34,977 nt of DNA from Oscillospiraceae bacterium (GTDB lineage: Bacteria; Bacillota; Clostridia; Oscillospirales; UBA929), in assembly GCA_009782475.1 (NCBI GenBank), contig WRIZ01000027.1, forward strand, positions 1 through 34,977. Direction: 5' to 3'. The notes beneath the pieces are model-generated. The model was not told the DNA's origin, made no database searches, and saw only the letters and a list, made by a program, of their open reading frames with translations. Positions 8,191 to 17,790 of the stretch are shown piece by piece. The translations under genes were made by a program, and so were the position numbers. Position 1 is the stretch's first letter. Each line of letters begins with the position of its first letter.

Positions 8191-8215
8191 GAGGAACTGA
8201 TAAATTTTGCAAAAT

Positions 8216-8247
8216 AAAAAAGCAGGCTTGAATGTGCCTGCTTTTTA
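8216..8247. terminator. Bidirectional intrinsic terminator
   Basis: AGCAGGC (8221-8227) pairs with GCCTGCT (8236-8242) around an 8-base loop. It is flanked by A-rich sequence on the left and a T tract on the right, so it works on either strand. On the minus strand it follows the beta-helix lipoprotein gene and insulates the MarR promoter. Confidence 0.85.
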
Positions 8248-8261
8248 TTTTATTAGAGTGG

Positions 8262-9608
8262 TTAACTGATCTCCACATCAACGCAGTTGATGATGCTGTA
8301 GCCAAAGGCTTCATACACCACAAACTGCCCGTATGCGTTGAACATACTGTCCTGCAAAAGAATATCGCTTCCAGCAGGAGGGTTTTGCCCGCCAAACAGC
8401 AACGAGTTATTACGTTTGCCGGTTAGAGGACTTTCGGCAATGGGAAACCCGAGAAAAGAGCTGCTGCGTACCTGAATATTGGAGAGTTCCGTCAAATTTC
8501 CGTACCGAAAGCACAATACCGCACTGTTCAGGCTGTATAGCGAGCAGTTGTATACTTCGATATTGCCGAACGAAGCATACCCTCCGACACGGGATACCAA
8601 TAGAGCCGTCTCTCCCGCTGAATAGCCGGAACCGCCGCTGTCGGGGAGCAGTTGGATATTTGAAAGAGCGACCGCTACGCGTGAAAACGCGGCATTCTCG
8701 TATATCCAGTTAATAAGCCCGCCGCCGCATGTTAGTATGGTTCCGTTATAACGTGATACGAATAGATTATCTATCTGCACACGTCCGGCGTTGCACGCCA
8801 GCAGGGCTGTCGTCTGCTGAAAAGAGCAATTAACCACTACGGTATTCCGCATGGTCAGAGAATCAACAGATTTCGCGATGATATGGCGCAGTTCTTTGGG
8901 GCGTATATCGGAGAATACCAAGTTTTCCAGCGTCAAATCCCCGCAGCGCAGACCAAATAGTCCGAACCCGCTTTCGGATGTTTCAAACTCGAGCTGTACG
9001 GCCTCTCCGTCAACCTCAATCGGCCTTCCTTGGATATAGTCGTCAAGGTTTGGCTCCCCGGCGCGCGTTAATGGGAAACCGGCTTCGGATGAATATACGT
9101 TCACCAGATTTCTATGTATCCTTTCAACGCTACTGATGTTGAAAAAACCATATCCTTCGTTGTATCCGCCTGGGTATATGCTTTCACGCAAAACGGCGTC
9201 TTCGGTATATCCCGCAACCTCAACGGTGCCGCGGATCGTCCCGTTGAATGACCTGCCGAGCGGCACAAAGTCCCGTTGGGCAAAATCAAGCTGCCCATCA
9301 ATCAAAACCGTCAATGTTTCAGCAAACTCATAATTTTCCTCATTAAAATCCCGTGCAAAGGTGTTCCATTTCCAAGAGCTGTTTATGGTCACTGTTTCGA
9401 TGGGCAATGGCGGCTTGGGTGAATAGTCCGGCTGTTCCCAAGGGGAAGCGGTTTGTTCCGCTTCCTGCGGCGGCTGTTCCGACGGGGCAGTTGTTTGCTC
9501 CTGTGTTGGCATGGAGGATTGAATAGACCCGGTACAGCTGCTAAGAACAAAAAACAGGAGACAGAGAGCGATCGGAATCGCTCTACGCGTGTGGAAACTG
9601 TTTTTCAT
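8262..9608 (-). CDS. Secreted lipoprotein with predicted right-handed beta-helix
   Basis: 448 residues from ATG 9608, chosen because GGAGG lies 8 bases upstream; ATGs at 9623 and 9614 are too close to or ahead of it. The lipoprotein signal ends in VLSSC at about residue 25. A Ser/Thr/Pro/Glu-rich spacer follows (to about 65). The rest is a long run of short beta-strand repeats with regular asparagines and cysteines (for example LTMRNTVVVNCSF, IEVYNCSLYSLNSAVL, IQVRSSSFLGFP). This pattern suits a parallel beta-helix as in pectate-lyase-like or surface adhesin proteins, but I see no catalytic motif. It starts 32 bases after the copper ATPase stop and probably shares its transcript. Confidence 0.75.
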   Translation of the reverse strand: MKNSFHTRRAIPIALCLLFFVLSSCTGSIQSSMPTQEQTTAPSEQPPQEAEQTASPWEQPDYSPKPPLPIETVTINSSWKWNTFARDFNEENYEFAETLTVLIDGQLDFAQRDFVPLGRSFNGTIRGTVEVAGYTEDAVLRESIYPGGYNEGYGFFNISSVERIHRNLVNVYSSEAGFPLTRAGEPNLDDYIQGRPIEVDGEAVQLEFETSESGFGLFGLRCGDLTLENLVFSDIRPKELRHIIAKSVDSLTMRNTVVVNCSFQQTTALLACNAGRVQIDNLFVSRYNGTILTCGGGLINWIYENAAFSRVAVALSNIQLLPDSGGSGYSAGETALLVSRVGGYASFGNIEVYNCSLYSLNSAVLCFRYGNLTELSNIQVRSSSFLGFPIAESPLTGKRNNSLLFGGQNPPAGSDILLQDSMFNAYGQFVVYEAFGYSIINCVDVEIS

Positions 9609-9640
9609 ATCCATGACCTCCATTTCTTAAGAGTATTATA

Positions 9641-11575
<1,935 letters not shown>

Positions 11576-11596
11576 ATATCCCACTCCTTTAAGACT

Positions 11597-11624
11597 ATGA
11601 TAACACTTGATTTCAATCTTGCAA
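11597..11624 (-). promoter_or_regulatory. Promoter of the copper ATPase
   Basis: On the minus strand, TTGCAA (11624-11619) and TATCAT (11602-11597) are separated by 16 bases. The -35 hexamer is self-complementary and also serves as -35 of the divergent lipoprotein promoter. Confidence 0.55.
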
Positions 11625-11648
11625 GTACGCACTTTATTGTGATATAGT
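11619..11648 (+). promoter_or_regulatory. Divergent promoter for the small lipoprotein
   Basis: TTGCAA (11619-11624) and TATAGT (11643-11648) are separated by 18 bases. The same palindromic -35 box is used as for the opposite-strand ATPase promoter, so the two would compete for RNA polymerase. Confidence 0.5.
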
Positions 11649-11679
11649 ACCCTTAATGATAGTATAGGGGGGATGCTTG

Positions 11680-12255
11680 ATGAAACGCTTGACCGTACTT
11701 ACCCTCATCATATTACTGTTGCTGGCATCATGCGCGGAAGCGGCATATGATCCGCCGCCAGCCGCTGAACAGTCGGAAGAACTGATAACGTCGCCGCAGG
11801 CGACGCCGTCGTCTATCCCATCCCCTGAGCCGAGCGGGGAACCATCACTGGAACCGGAGCCGTCGCCCTCGGCATGGAACAGCGAAGAAATGATTGATTG
11901 GCTTTGGCCTCAGATACAAGGTTATTGGGCACAGACATATCAAGGTAAAATGGTTGATTTTTTTCTTTTCATTGACTATGACTCGGAACATAAACCAATG
12001 ATGTCAGACGGGTGGATAGAATCTGAATTTGGAAGCCGGGGCGTTGTTACTGGCATCGAAATGTTAGATAAAAACATTTTTAAGCTGATTTTTATGGAAA
12101 AATATGAACAGTATGAATATACCCCTGTTTTTGATTTGAATCGTATACATGAGGGTATTTTGGTATTGAATGAAAATGTTATATTTACCTTTTTATCTAA
12201 ATTATATGACGAAGGATATATGAGACAATACAAAACAAATCACAGCATAAAATAA
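11680..12255 (+). CDS. Putative lipoprotein of unknown function
   Basis: 191 residues from ATG 11680, with AGGGGGG 7 bases upstream. The lipoprotein signal ends in LLLASC at about residue 18. A Pro/Ser/Glu linker runs to about residue 65. The small C-terminal domain begins [20 protein letters not shown] and has alternating hydrophobic strands. The 3' half (about 11880 on) is clearly AT-richer than the 5' half and the neighbours, so the mature domain may have a different history. Divergent from the copper ATPase; a metal link is only positional. Confidence 0.8.
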   Translation: MKRLTVLTLIILLLLASCAEAAYDPPPAAEQSEELITSPQATPSSIPSPEPSGEPSLEPEPSPSAWNSEEMIDWLWPQIQGYWAQTYQGKMVDFFLFIDYDSEHKPMMSDGWIESEFGSRGVVTGIEMLDKNIFKLIFMEKYEQYEYTPVFDLNRIHEGILVLNENVIFTFLSKLYDEGYMRQYKTNHSIK

Positions 12256-12278
12256 ATGAAATATCATGAGGTGAAACC

Positions 12279-12635
12279 ATGAGCCACGGCTGCAACGATT
12301 GCAACTGCCCGGTGGACGCCACGCTGGATATGGTGGGCGGCAAGTATAAATCCCTCATCCTGTGGCATCTTTTGGACAAAACTCTGCGCTTCGGCGAACT
12401 GAGCAAAACCATCCCGCAGGCCACCCCTAAGATGCTCACCCAACAGCTCCGGGAACTGGAGGAGGCCAACCTCGTCGTCCGAACGGTCTACCCGGTTGTG
12501 CCGCCCAAGGTGGAATACAGCTTGTCCGGTCTGGGGAGGAGCATCAAACCCATTTTGGACGCGATGGTCGCATGGGGGACGGATTATCTGAAAGCCAGCG
12601 GCAAAGAAGTCAACTGCTCGATGAAGCAAAGCTAG
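12279..12635 (+). CDS. HxlR-family transcriptional regulator
   Basis: 118 residues forming one winged helix-turn-helix of the HxlR type. CPVDATLDMVGGKYKSLILWHLLDKTLRFGELSKTIPQATPKMLTQQLRELEEANLVVR is the standard family core. The N-terminus carries Cys5, Cys8 and Cys10 (GCNDCNCPVD); the last matches the conserved Cys used for thiol or electrophile sensing in some HxlR proteins. GAGGTGA lies just ahead of the ATG. The NUDIX gene begins 11 bases after the stop, so the two are probably one operon. Confidence 0.93.
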   Translation: MSHGCNDCNCPVDATLDMVGGKYKSLILWHLLDKTLRFGELSKTIPQATPKMLTQQLRELEEANLVVRTVYPVVPPKVEYSLSGLGRSIKPILDAMVAWGTDYLKASGKEVNCSMKQS

Positions 12636-12646
12636 GGGTGGGTTGA

Positions 12647-13177
12647 TTGCAGGTATTGAAGGTTTTTGACAGCAAGAATTACAGCCCCGGATGGCCGAAA
12701 ACCACCCGCGAGGCCGTGAGAGCCGTTATCATCCGAGACGGAAGGCTCGCAATGGTGCGAAGCCAAACCGACGGGTTTTACAAATTCCCCGGCGGAGGGA
12801 TCGAACAGGGTGAGGATCACTTGATCGCGCTGACCCGCGAAACGCTGGAGGAAACGGGGCTGCGGATCAAGCCGGATTCGGTTGCCGAAATGGGGCTGAC
12901 GCACGAAATCCGCAAGCTGAGTTTGACCGAAGACGGAATCTTCGAGCAAAAATCATATTATTACACCGCTGAAGCCGAGGATACAGTCGCAATGCAAAAC
13001 CTCACGGAGGATGAAAAGCGGCTGGGCTATGAGCTGGTTTGGACGGACATCGAAACAGCCTATCAAGCCAACGCGGAACTGGGGAAACGCTATGAAACGG
13101 CGTTTATTCTGCGGGAAGCCAGTGTGCTGCAGATTCTGATGGGTTCTAGTCAAAATCCTCCCCCAGCATCTCCCTAA
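12647..13177 (+). CDS. NUDIX hydrolase
   Basis: 176 residues starting at TTG 12647, with a GGGGTGGG ribosome-binding site. The Nudix box is complete: G-x5-E-x7-RE-x2-EE-x-G, read here as GGGIEQGE then RETLEETGL. This is the divalent-metal and pyrophosphate site that cleaves nucleoside diphosphates linked to another moiety. Strands before it (AVIIRDGRLAMVRSQTDGFYKFP) are typical of the fold. The substrate cannot be told. It follows the HxlR gene closely. Its 3' end overlaps the convergent ECF sigma gene by 32 bases. Confidence 0.92.
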   Translation: MQVLKVFDSKNYSPGWPKTTREAVRAVIIRDGRLAMVRSQTDGFYKFPGGGIEQGEDHLIALTRETLEETGLRIKPDSVAEMGLTHEIRKLSLTEDGIFEQKSYYYTAEAEDTVAMQNLTEDEKRLGYELVWTDIETAYQANAELGKRYETAFILREASVLQILMGSSQNPPPASP

Positions 13178-13601
13178 GCCGCTCGCGCGCCCGTTCGAGC
13201 CGCTTCTTCACGGCGTGCCCGGAGACTTCTAATATCTCCGCAATCTGCGCGACGGAGAAACGTTCATAGTAGAATAAGTAGACAACGGCTTTATATTGTT
13301 TCTCCAAAGACATAAACGCGAGCCAAACGTCACTTCCCATCACCCCGTCCGGCGACGGGATATTTTCATGCAGTTCGGACGTTTGGCGGCGTTTTGCCGC
13401 CATGCGCGTCTTTCCGCAGAGCCGCATCGTCACCCGCAGGAACCAAGCCTTGGCGTGGTTTTCGTCGCTGAAAACCGGCCGCTGCCGTGCGTAGGCGAGG
13501 AAAACCTCCTGCGAGGCGTCCTCGGCGTCTTCCCGCGCGGCGGTGTGCGTCACCGCCACACGGTATACCATATCGCCGTATTTCCGAAGGATGTCTTCCA
13601 T
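13146..13601 (-). CDS. ECF-type RNA polymerase sigma factor
   Basis: 151 residues. Region 2 is YGDMVYRVAVTHTAAREDAEDASQEVFLAYARQRPVF plus the WFLRVTMRLCGK segment that melts the -10. Region 4 is FYYERFSVAQIAEILEVSGHAVKKRLERARERLR, the -35-binding helix-turn-helix. I place the start at ATG 13601, two bases past the stop of the upstream gene, since a longer frame would run through that gene. It is tightly coupled to the anti-sigma-like gene ahead of it. Anti-sigma first and sigma second is the reverse of the common order. Confidence 0.9.
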   Translation of the reverse strand: MEDILRKYGDMVYRVAVTHTAAREDAEDASQEVFLAYARQRPVFSDENHAKAWFLRVTMRLCGKTRMAAKRRQTSELHENIPSPDGVMGSDVWLAFMSLEKQYKAVVYLFYYERFSVAQIAEILEVSGHAVKKRLERARERLREMLGEDFD

Positions 13602-13602
13602 A

Positions 13603-14628
13603 TCAGTATACCACCTTCTCCACAACCGGCGGGGTTGGTTCCGGCTGCTGTTGTTCATTGACCCACTCAACGCTCCATCTGCCGTTGTCATCCATCATGG
13701 CGTAAGCGTAAACCCCATAGAGGAGTGTATCGGGATCACGATAGGAAATCTCCCAACGTTGGTACATATCAACCGTGTCCCACGCGATCCTTGCACCCTC
13801 CGACTTGACGATGACGCCGGACATAAACTCGGAAGAGACGATCACGGTTGCCGATTCCCGTTCGCTTCCGGTATAGACTGAAAAACCTTCGTAGAGCTCA
13901 ACAGTCGGGCCTGCTTCAGGCAGGTGGATAATGACCCCGCTGTCCGGCTGTTCAATGGTAACGCCGTCGTAACGAAACTCATGCTCGGTATGATAGTTGA
14001 CTCTTTCGATTACCCCTTCGATGATAAGAAAGGTTCCGTGCGGGACGACGTATGAGGTTGCAGCCATTTTCGGTTCGGTGCGTTTGTATACGTCGAGCGT
14101 CGCCCCCTCGAATGAAACAACCGGAGGCAGGGGTACTTGGTCGGGGCTGTCGGAATCGCAGAGGAAGACGACGGTCTGCGTGGAGAAGTCCGGGTCGATT
14201 TGGACGTCTTCAAAACCGTACTCCTGATAGATGGAGATCAGGTCTTCCACATTGGTGATGATCCGCCATTTGTCGGCCATCAGCTCCTGTCCGGTACCGA
14301 TGATTTGGCGGCAAGCCAACACTCTTGGCATGATGGTGATTTCCGGGCGAATACCGCTGACATAAGGCGTTGGCGGAGGGCTTCCGTCAGGCGGTGAGGT
14401 CAACACGGGCGAATCGCCCTGCCCGCCGCCGAACAGATACGTCCATATCAGCGTGCCGCCGACGGCCAGCATGACAACGGCCGCCGCGATGGCGGCGAGT
14501 CGGCCAAACCCCTCGAAGGAAGCCTTACGGGGGGGTTGCTCTTTCATGGCGGCCAGCGTTTTGGCTTTTAGTTCCTCCGGCATACGCACATTGTCCAGTG
14601 CCTGCCGAAGCTCTTCGCGTTTATTCAT
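13603..14628 (-). CDS. Putative membrane-anchored anti-sigma factor
   Basis: 341 residues from ATG 14628 (GGAGG upstream). The short N-terminal cytoplasmic segment KREELRQALDNVRMPEELKAKTLAAMKEQPPRK resembles the sigma-binding region of Firmicute anti-sigma proteins. One membrane helix at about 48-70 (LAAIAAAVVMLAVGGTLIW) is followed by a Pro/Ser/Asp-rich stalk and a large extracytoplasmic beta-rich domain. No zinc-binding HxxxCxxC motif is present. The role is inferred from topology and its coupling to the ECF gene. The outer domain is a candidate signal sensor of unknown specificity. Confidence 0.75.
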   Translation of the reverse strand: MNKREELRQALDNVRMPEELKAKTLAAMKEQPPRKASFEGFGRLAAIAAAVVMLAVGGTLIWTYLFGGGQGDSPVLTSPPDGSPPPTPYVSGIRPEITIMPRVLACRQIIGTGQELMADKWRIITNVEDLISIYQEYGFEDVQIDPDFSTQTVVFLCDSDSPDQVPLPPVVSFEGATLDVYKRTEPKMAATSYVVPHGTFLIIEGVIERVNYHTEHEFRYDGVTIEQPDSGVIIHLPEAGPTVELYEGFSVYTGSERESATVIVSSEFMSGVIVKSEGARIAWDTVDMYQRWEISYRDPDTLLYGVYAYAMMDDNGRWSVEWVNEQQQPEPTPPVVEKVVY

Positions 14629-14659
14629 ATCGCGCTCCTCCTTTGTCAGGTTCAGCGAC

Positions 14660-14742
14660 GCCCGCAGCCGGGCGCGGAAAGTAAATTTCCACTGCCCTGC
14701 GGGCTGCTTCACCCTTCTACCTGATAAATGCCAATAGAAGGG
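14660..14742 (-). promoter_or_regulatory. Two hairpins in the anti-sigma/sigma operon leader
   Basis: CCCTTCTA (14712-14719) pairs with TAGAAGGG (14735-14742). Nearer the gene, GCCCGCAG (14660-14667) pairs with CTGCGGGC (14697-14704), with further matches inside (GGAAA against TTTCC). The minus-strand loop of the first hairpin has TCAGGT (14724-14719), complementary to ACCTGA (14651-14646) just before the ribosome-binding site, allowing a long-range contact. No U-tract terminator is visible. A translational or stability role is inference. Confidence 0.4.
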
Positions 14743-14759
14743 AAAAAGGTGACATAGAC

Positions 14760-14788
14760 ATTATAGCATGGCATATTTTTTTACTTGA
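14760..14788 (-). promoter_or_regulatory. Extended -10 promoter of the anti-sigma/sigma operon
   Basis: On the minus strand, a perfect TATAAT (14765-14760) is preceded by TGC, an extended -10. The -35 region TCAAGT (14788-14783) is weak at 17-base spacing, as is common for extended -10 promoters. It overlaps the -35 of the divergent promoter. Confidence 0.65.
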
Positions 14789-14813
14789 CGCTTCTTGTCC
14801 ATCGGTGTATTAT
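14785..14813 (+). promoter_or_regulatory. Promoter of the hydrogenase-like chemosensor gene
   Basis: TTGACG (14785-14790) and TATTAT (14808-14813) are separated by 17 bases, a near-consensus housekeeping promoter. Its -35 overlaps that of the divergent sigma operon by four bases, so the two promoters probably exclude each other. Confidence 0.8.
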
Positions 14814-14867
14814 TTAACCATATTATAAATGTAAACGATGGGAACTTATAAAATGGGGGGGGTAACG

Positions 14868-16721
14868 ATGGCATACAGCAAAATATTCACCAACGACAAA
14901 TGCGTTGGCTGCAACCTTTGCATTTCCAAATGTCCTTGCGACGAGGCCAATGTGGCCGCTCTCGAAGACGGCGTACATAAAATCAACATTGACGGGGACA
15001 AATGCGTGGTCTGCGGCGAGTGCCTGCGGAGCTGCACCCACGGCGCGAGGGATTACTATGACGACACCGAAAGGTTTTTCGCCGACCTGAAGGCGGGTAA
15101 GAAAATCCCGGTTCTTGTCGCCCCCGCGCTGCGCAGCAATGTGCGGGAATGGCCGCAGCTTTTGGGTTACTTAAAATCCATCGGCGTCAGTTCGCTGTTT
15201 GACGCTTCTTTTGGAGCCGACATCTGCACATGGGGTCATATCCGCTACATGACAAAAAACAATGTAACCGGGATCGTCACCGAACCCTGCCCCTCGGTCG
15301 TCAACTATGTGGAACACTATGCTCCCGAGCTGCTGGATCGGATGTCGCCGGTTCACGGCCCGGCTATGTGCTTGGCTATTTATATGAAAAAACATAAAAA
15401 CCTCTCCCCTCCCTACGCTTTCCTCTCCCCCTGCGTCGCCAAGACGGACGAGTTCAGCGACCCCAACTGCGGAGGATTGGTCGGATACAACGTTACATAC
15501 AAGAAACTGCTCGAATACCTGGACGGAAACGGCGTCAGCTGGCGCGGAAGCACCCCGGCCGGATACGACAACGAAGCGCACGGTCTCGGCTCGGTCTATT
15601 CCTCTCCCGGCGGCCTGCGGGTCAATGTGGAGCAGTATATAAACGATCAATGGATATTTCAAATCGAAGGTCAGCCGCATACCGCCCATTTCCTGAGCGA
15701 GTATGCCCGCAACAGAGGAGGCTCCAAGCCGTTCCTCGTTGACGTGCTGAACTGCCGGCACGGCTGCAACGCCGGTACCGGAGCCATCCGCACCGAAGAC
15801 GATGAATACGCCATCAGCGAAGCCATGCACAACGTCAAGAAAGAAACGATGCGGCATAAAGTCAAAAAAGGGATTCCGCCCGGGCCGGATTTCGCAAAAT
15901 TTGACAAAGAATTGAATCTAAACGATTTCATCCGCCGCTATACGCCCAAACCAGTCAGTACGGTCGAAATCGGCAGGCCGGAGCTGGAAAACGCCTATTT
16001 GGAACTGAAAAAGAACACGGCTTCCAAACGGGTTTACGACTGCCGCGCTTGCGGGTATCCCTCCTGTGAAAAGATGGCCGGTGCCGTTGCCAAAGGCATC
16101 AACCATAAGGAAAATTGCGTTGACTACAACCGCAGCATCCTGAATGAGAAGAACGAAGCGGTCGAGCGGATGCTGGCAAAGGAAGAAGACCGCGACCATG
16201 AACTGCGGAAAGCGATCGGGGTGATGCTGGACGTCATCGTCAACGCCGACGAGAAGACGCAGGATACCATCAAAAGCGTCCGGGAAATCCACAACGAAAT
16301 CGACATTTTGGTTCAAGCCGCCGATATATTGAACGGGATCGTACCCGAGCTGGAGGCATTGCTGAAAAAATACGACTCATCGGGGGACAGCGTCATCAAT
16401 GTTTCCAAGCAAACCAACCTGCTGGCTGTCAACGCCTCGATCGAGGCCGCCCGCGCCGGGCAGCACGGCAAAGGGTTCGCCGTGGTGGCCGGCCAAATCA
16501 AAACGCTGAGCGATCAGAGCACATCGGCCGCGTCGGAATCTTTGGCAAACAATGAAATCCTTGCGCCGCTGATCGGGCAGCTGGCGGAAATCAGGCATCA
16601 AATCACCGATCAATCCAAGGAGATCACAAGCAATGCCGAGCATATCCTTACATTCTTGAGCACCCTGCCCGAGTTGCTGCGTCAAGTGGAGGCAAGCGCG
16701 CAAAAGCTCAAGGAAGAATAG
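14868..16721 (+). CDS. [FeFe]-hydrogenase-like sensor fused to a chemoreceptor signalling domain
   Basis: 617 residues from ATG 14868 (G-run 5 bases upstream). Two ferredoxin-type [4Fe-4S] sites use Cys 12/15/18/22 and 46/49/52/56. The H-cluster domain keeps the four cluster cysteines: C141 in L1 (TEPCP), C189 in L2 (SPCVAK), and C296 and C300 in L3 (NCRHGC). The proton-relay Cys of catalytic enzymes (first Cys of TSCCP) is Pro140. A third Fe-S motif (CRACGYPSC...C) lies near 385-415. The C-terminus is a coiled coil with the conserved MCP hairpin tip, [27 protein letters not shown]. There are no membrane helices and no HAMP domain. The likely role is a cytoplasmic H2 or redox sensor signalling through CheA/CheW; high turnover looks unlikely. 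Confidence 0.9.
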   Translation: MAYSKIFTNDKCVGCNLCISKCPCDEANVAALEDGVHKINIDGDKCVVCGECLRSCTHGARDYYDDTERFFADLKAGKKIPVLVAPALRSNVREWPQLLGYLKSIGVSSLFDASFGADICTWGHIRYMTKNNVTGIVTEPCPSVVNYVEHYAPELLDRMSPVHGPAMCLAIYMKKHKNLSPPYAFLSPCVAKTDEFSDPNCGGLVGYNVTYKKLLEYLDGNGVSWRGSTPAGYDNEAHGLGSVYSSPGGLRVNVEQYINDQWIFQIEGQPHTAHFLSEYARNRGGSKPFLVDVLNCRHGCNAGTGAIRTEDDEYAISEAMHNVKKETMRHKVKKGIPPGPDFAKFDKELNLNDFIRRYTPKPVSTVEIGRPELENAYLELKKNTASKRVYDCRACGYPSCEKMAGAVAKGINHKENCVDYNRSILNEKNEAVERMLAKEEDRDHELRKAIGVMLDVIVNADEKTQDTIKSVREIHNEIDILVQAADILNGIVPELEALLKKYDSSGDSVINVSKQTNLLAVNASIEAARAGQHGKGFAVVAGQIKTLSDQSTSAASESLANNEILAPLIGQLAEIRHQITDQSKEITSNAEHILTFLSTLPELLRQVEASAQKLKEE

Positions 16722-16731
16722 ATCCGTTACC

Positions 16732-16763
16732 AAACTGCCCGGGAGCCGCTCCCGGGCAGTTTT
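16732..16763 (+). terminator. Strong intrinsic terminator of the chemosensor gene
   Basis: A perfect 14-bp stem, 16732-16745 (core CTGCCCGGGAG) with 16749-16762, closes on a CCG loop and ends in TTTT. It begins 10 bases after the stop codon. Confidence 0.92.
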
Positions 16764-16838
16764 GCATCTCCGCAATTTTGGAACAGCGGTACGGTCTTAT
16801 TGTGGTATACTAAGGTTGCTGTACAGCGGAAGGGAGCG

Positions 16839-17732
16839 ATGCCATTGTCTTACGCGCCTGTTTTGCAGGAAACACTGGAGTACATCGACGCGCACTTGGG
16901 CGAGGAGCTGAGCGTTGAGTTTCTTGCTTCGCGTGTGAACTTTTCGCCTTACCACTTTTTGCGCGTCTTTCACTTCAACACCGGCTATACCGTGATGGAC
17001 TATGTGCGCAGGCGCAGGCTGGCGTACGCCGCTTCGGAACTGCCGGGCGGCGGGAAGGTGATCGACATCGCCTTAACCTACGGGTTTGAGACCCATTCGG
17101 GTTTTTCCAAAGCGTTCCGCCGCCTCTACGGGTGTTCACCCGAGACCTACCGCATCCATGCGCAAGCCAAATGCCCCGAGCTGCCGTCGCTGACCCATAT
17201 CCAAAAATACAATACCGGAGGAATTATGATGGAACCGAAAATCGTAAACCGCGAAGCATTCAAAATCGCCGGATACTCGATCCGCACCACCAATGTGGAA
17301 GGCCAAAACAGCAAAGAGATCCCCGCTTTTTGGCAGACTTACATGAACGACGGGCGATGCGAAAAAATGCACAAGGAAACCTTCCTCAAAAGCCATGCCG
17401 AATATGGTGCCTGCTTCGCTATGGATGAAAACGGCGCGTTTACCTACGCCATCGGCTGCGAACCGCAGGACGGCTGCGCCATCCCCGAAGGGTATGAGGT
17501 GTTTGACATCCCGGCCAGAACCTATGCCGTCTTCTCGACCCCGCCGTCGGATGGAGCCGGGTTTGTCAACGCCATTCAGGGGACATGGAATTTTGTTATG
17601 AACGAGTGGTTCCCGAAGTCCGGCTACGAATACGCCGACGGAGGCGTGGACTTCGAGTTGTATGACGAGCGCGTGATGAGCGAAACCGGGAAGGTATGCG
17701 ACATTTATATCCCGGTATCCAAGAAGGGCTAA
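16839..17732 (+). CDS. AraC-family regulator with GyrI-like effector-binding domain
   Basis: 297 residues. The N-terminal AraC double helix-turn-helix (about 1-105) includes VEFLASRVNFSPYHFLRVFHFNTGYTVMDYVRRRRLAYAASEL and FSKAFRRLYGCSPETYR. From about residue 130 a GyrI/BmrR-like ligand-binding domain follows (IVNREAFKIAGYSIRTT... to EVFDIPARTYAVFSTPP and a final acidic DVYIP-like strand). Such proteins activate efflux or stress genes on binding small molecules. The start is either ATG 16839 (close to GGAAGGGAG) or TTG 16845 (better spacing). A GGAGG and in-frame ATGs lie exactly between the two domains. Confidence 0.92.
   Translation: MPLSYAPVLQETLEYIDAHLGEELSVEFLASRVNFSPYHFLRVFHFNTGYTVMDYVRRRRLAYAASELPGGGKVIDIALTYGFETHSGFSKAFRRLYGCSPETYRIHAQAKCPELPSLTHIQKYNTGGIMMEPKIVNREAFKIAGYSIRTTNVEGQNSKEIPAFWQTYMNDGRCEKMHKETFLKSHAEYGACFAMDENGAFTYAIGCEPQDGCAIPEGYEVFDIPARTYAVFSTPPSDGAGFVNAIQGTWNFVMNEWFPKSGYEYADGGVDFELYDERVMSETGKVCDIYIPVSKKG
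17217..17231 (+). promoter_or_regulatory. Internal ribosome-binding site inside the AraC gene
   Basis: GGAGG (17217-17221) is followed by in-frame ATG codons at 17226 and 17229 (7-base spacing to the latter). These lie at the junction of the DNA-binding and effector-binding domains. Initiation here would yield a free ligand-binding domain of about 167 residues. It is also compatible with a recent fusion of two formerly separate genes. Confidence 0.5.
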
Positions 17733-17753
17733 AAGCATATAAGCTCATAGAGA

Positions 17754-17790
17754 CGGAGACCCGCGGCAGGCGGGTCTCCGCCTTCGTTTT
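17754..17790. terminator. Terminator between convergent AraC and PfkB genes
   Basis: CGGAGACCCGC (17754-17764) pairs with GCGGGTCTCCG (17770-17780) around a 5-base loop, followed on the plus strand by a T-rich stretch ending in TTTT at 17787-17790. It ends the AraC transcript; the PfkB stop codon abuts it on the other strand. Confidence 0.75.

Noticed and set aside
14628..14712. N-terminal extension of the anti-sigma gene to a GTG at 14712
   Set aside because: The extension runs through the leader hairpin and has no spaced ribosome-binding site; ATG 14628 has GGAGG.
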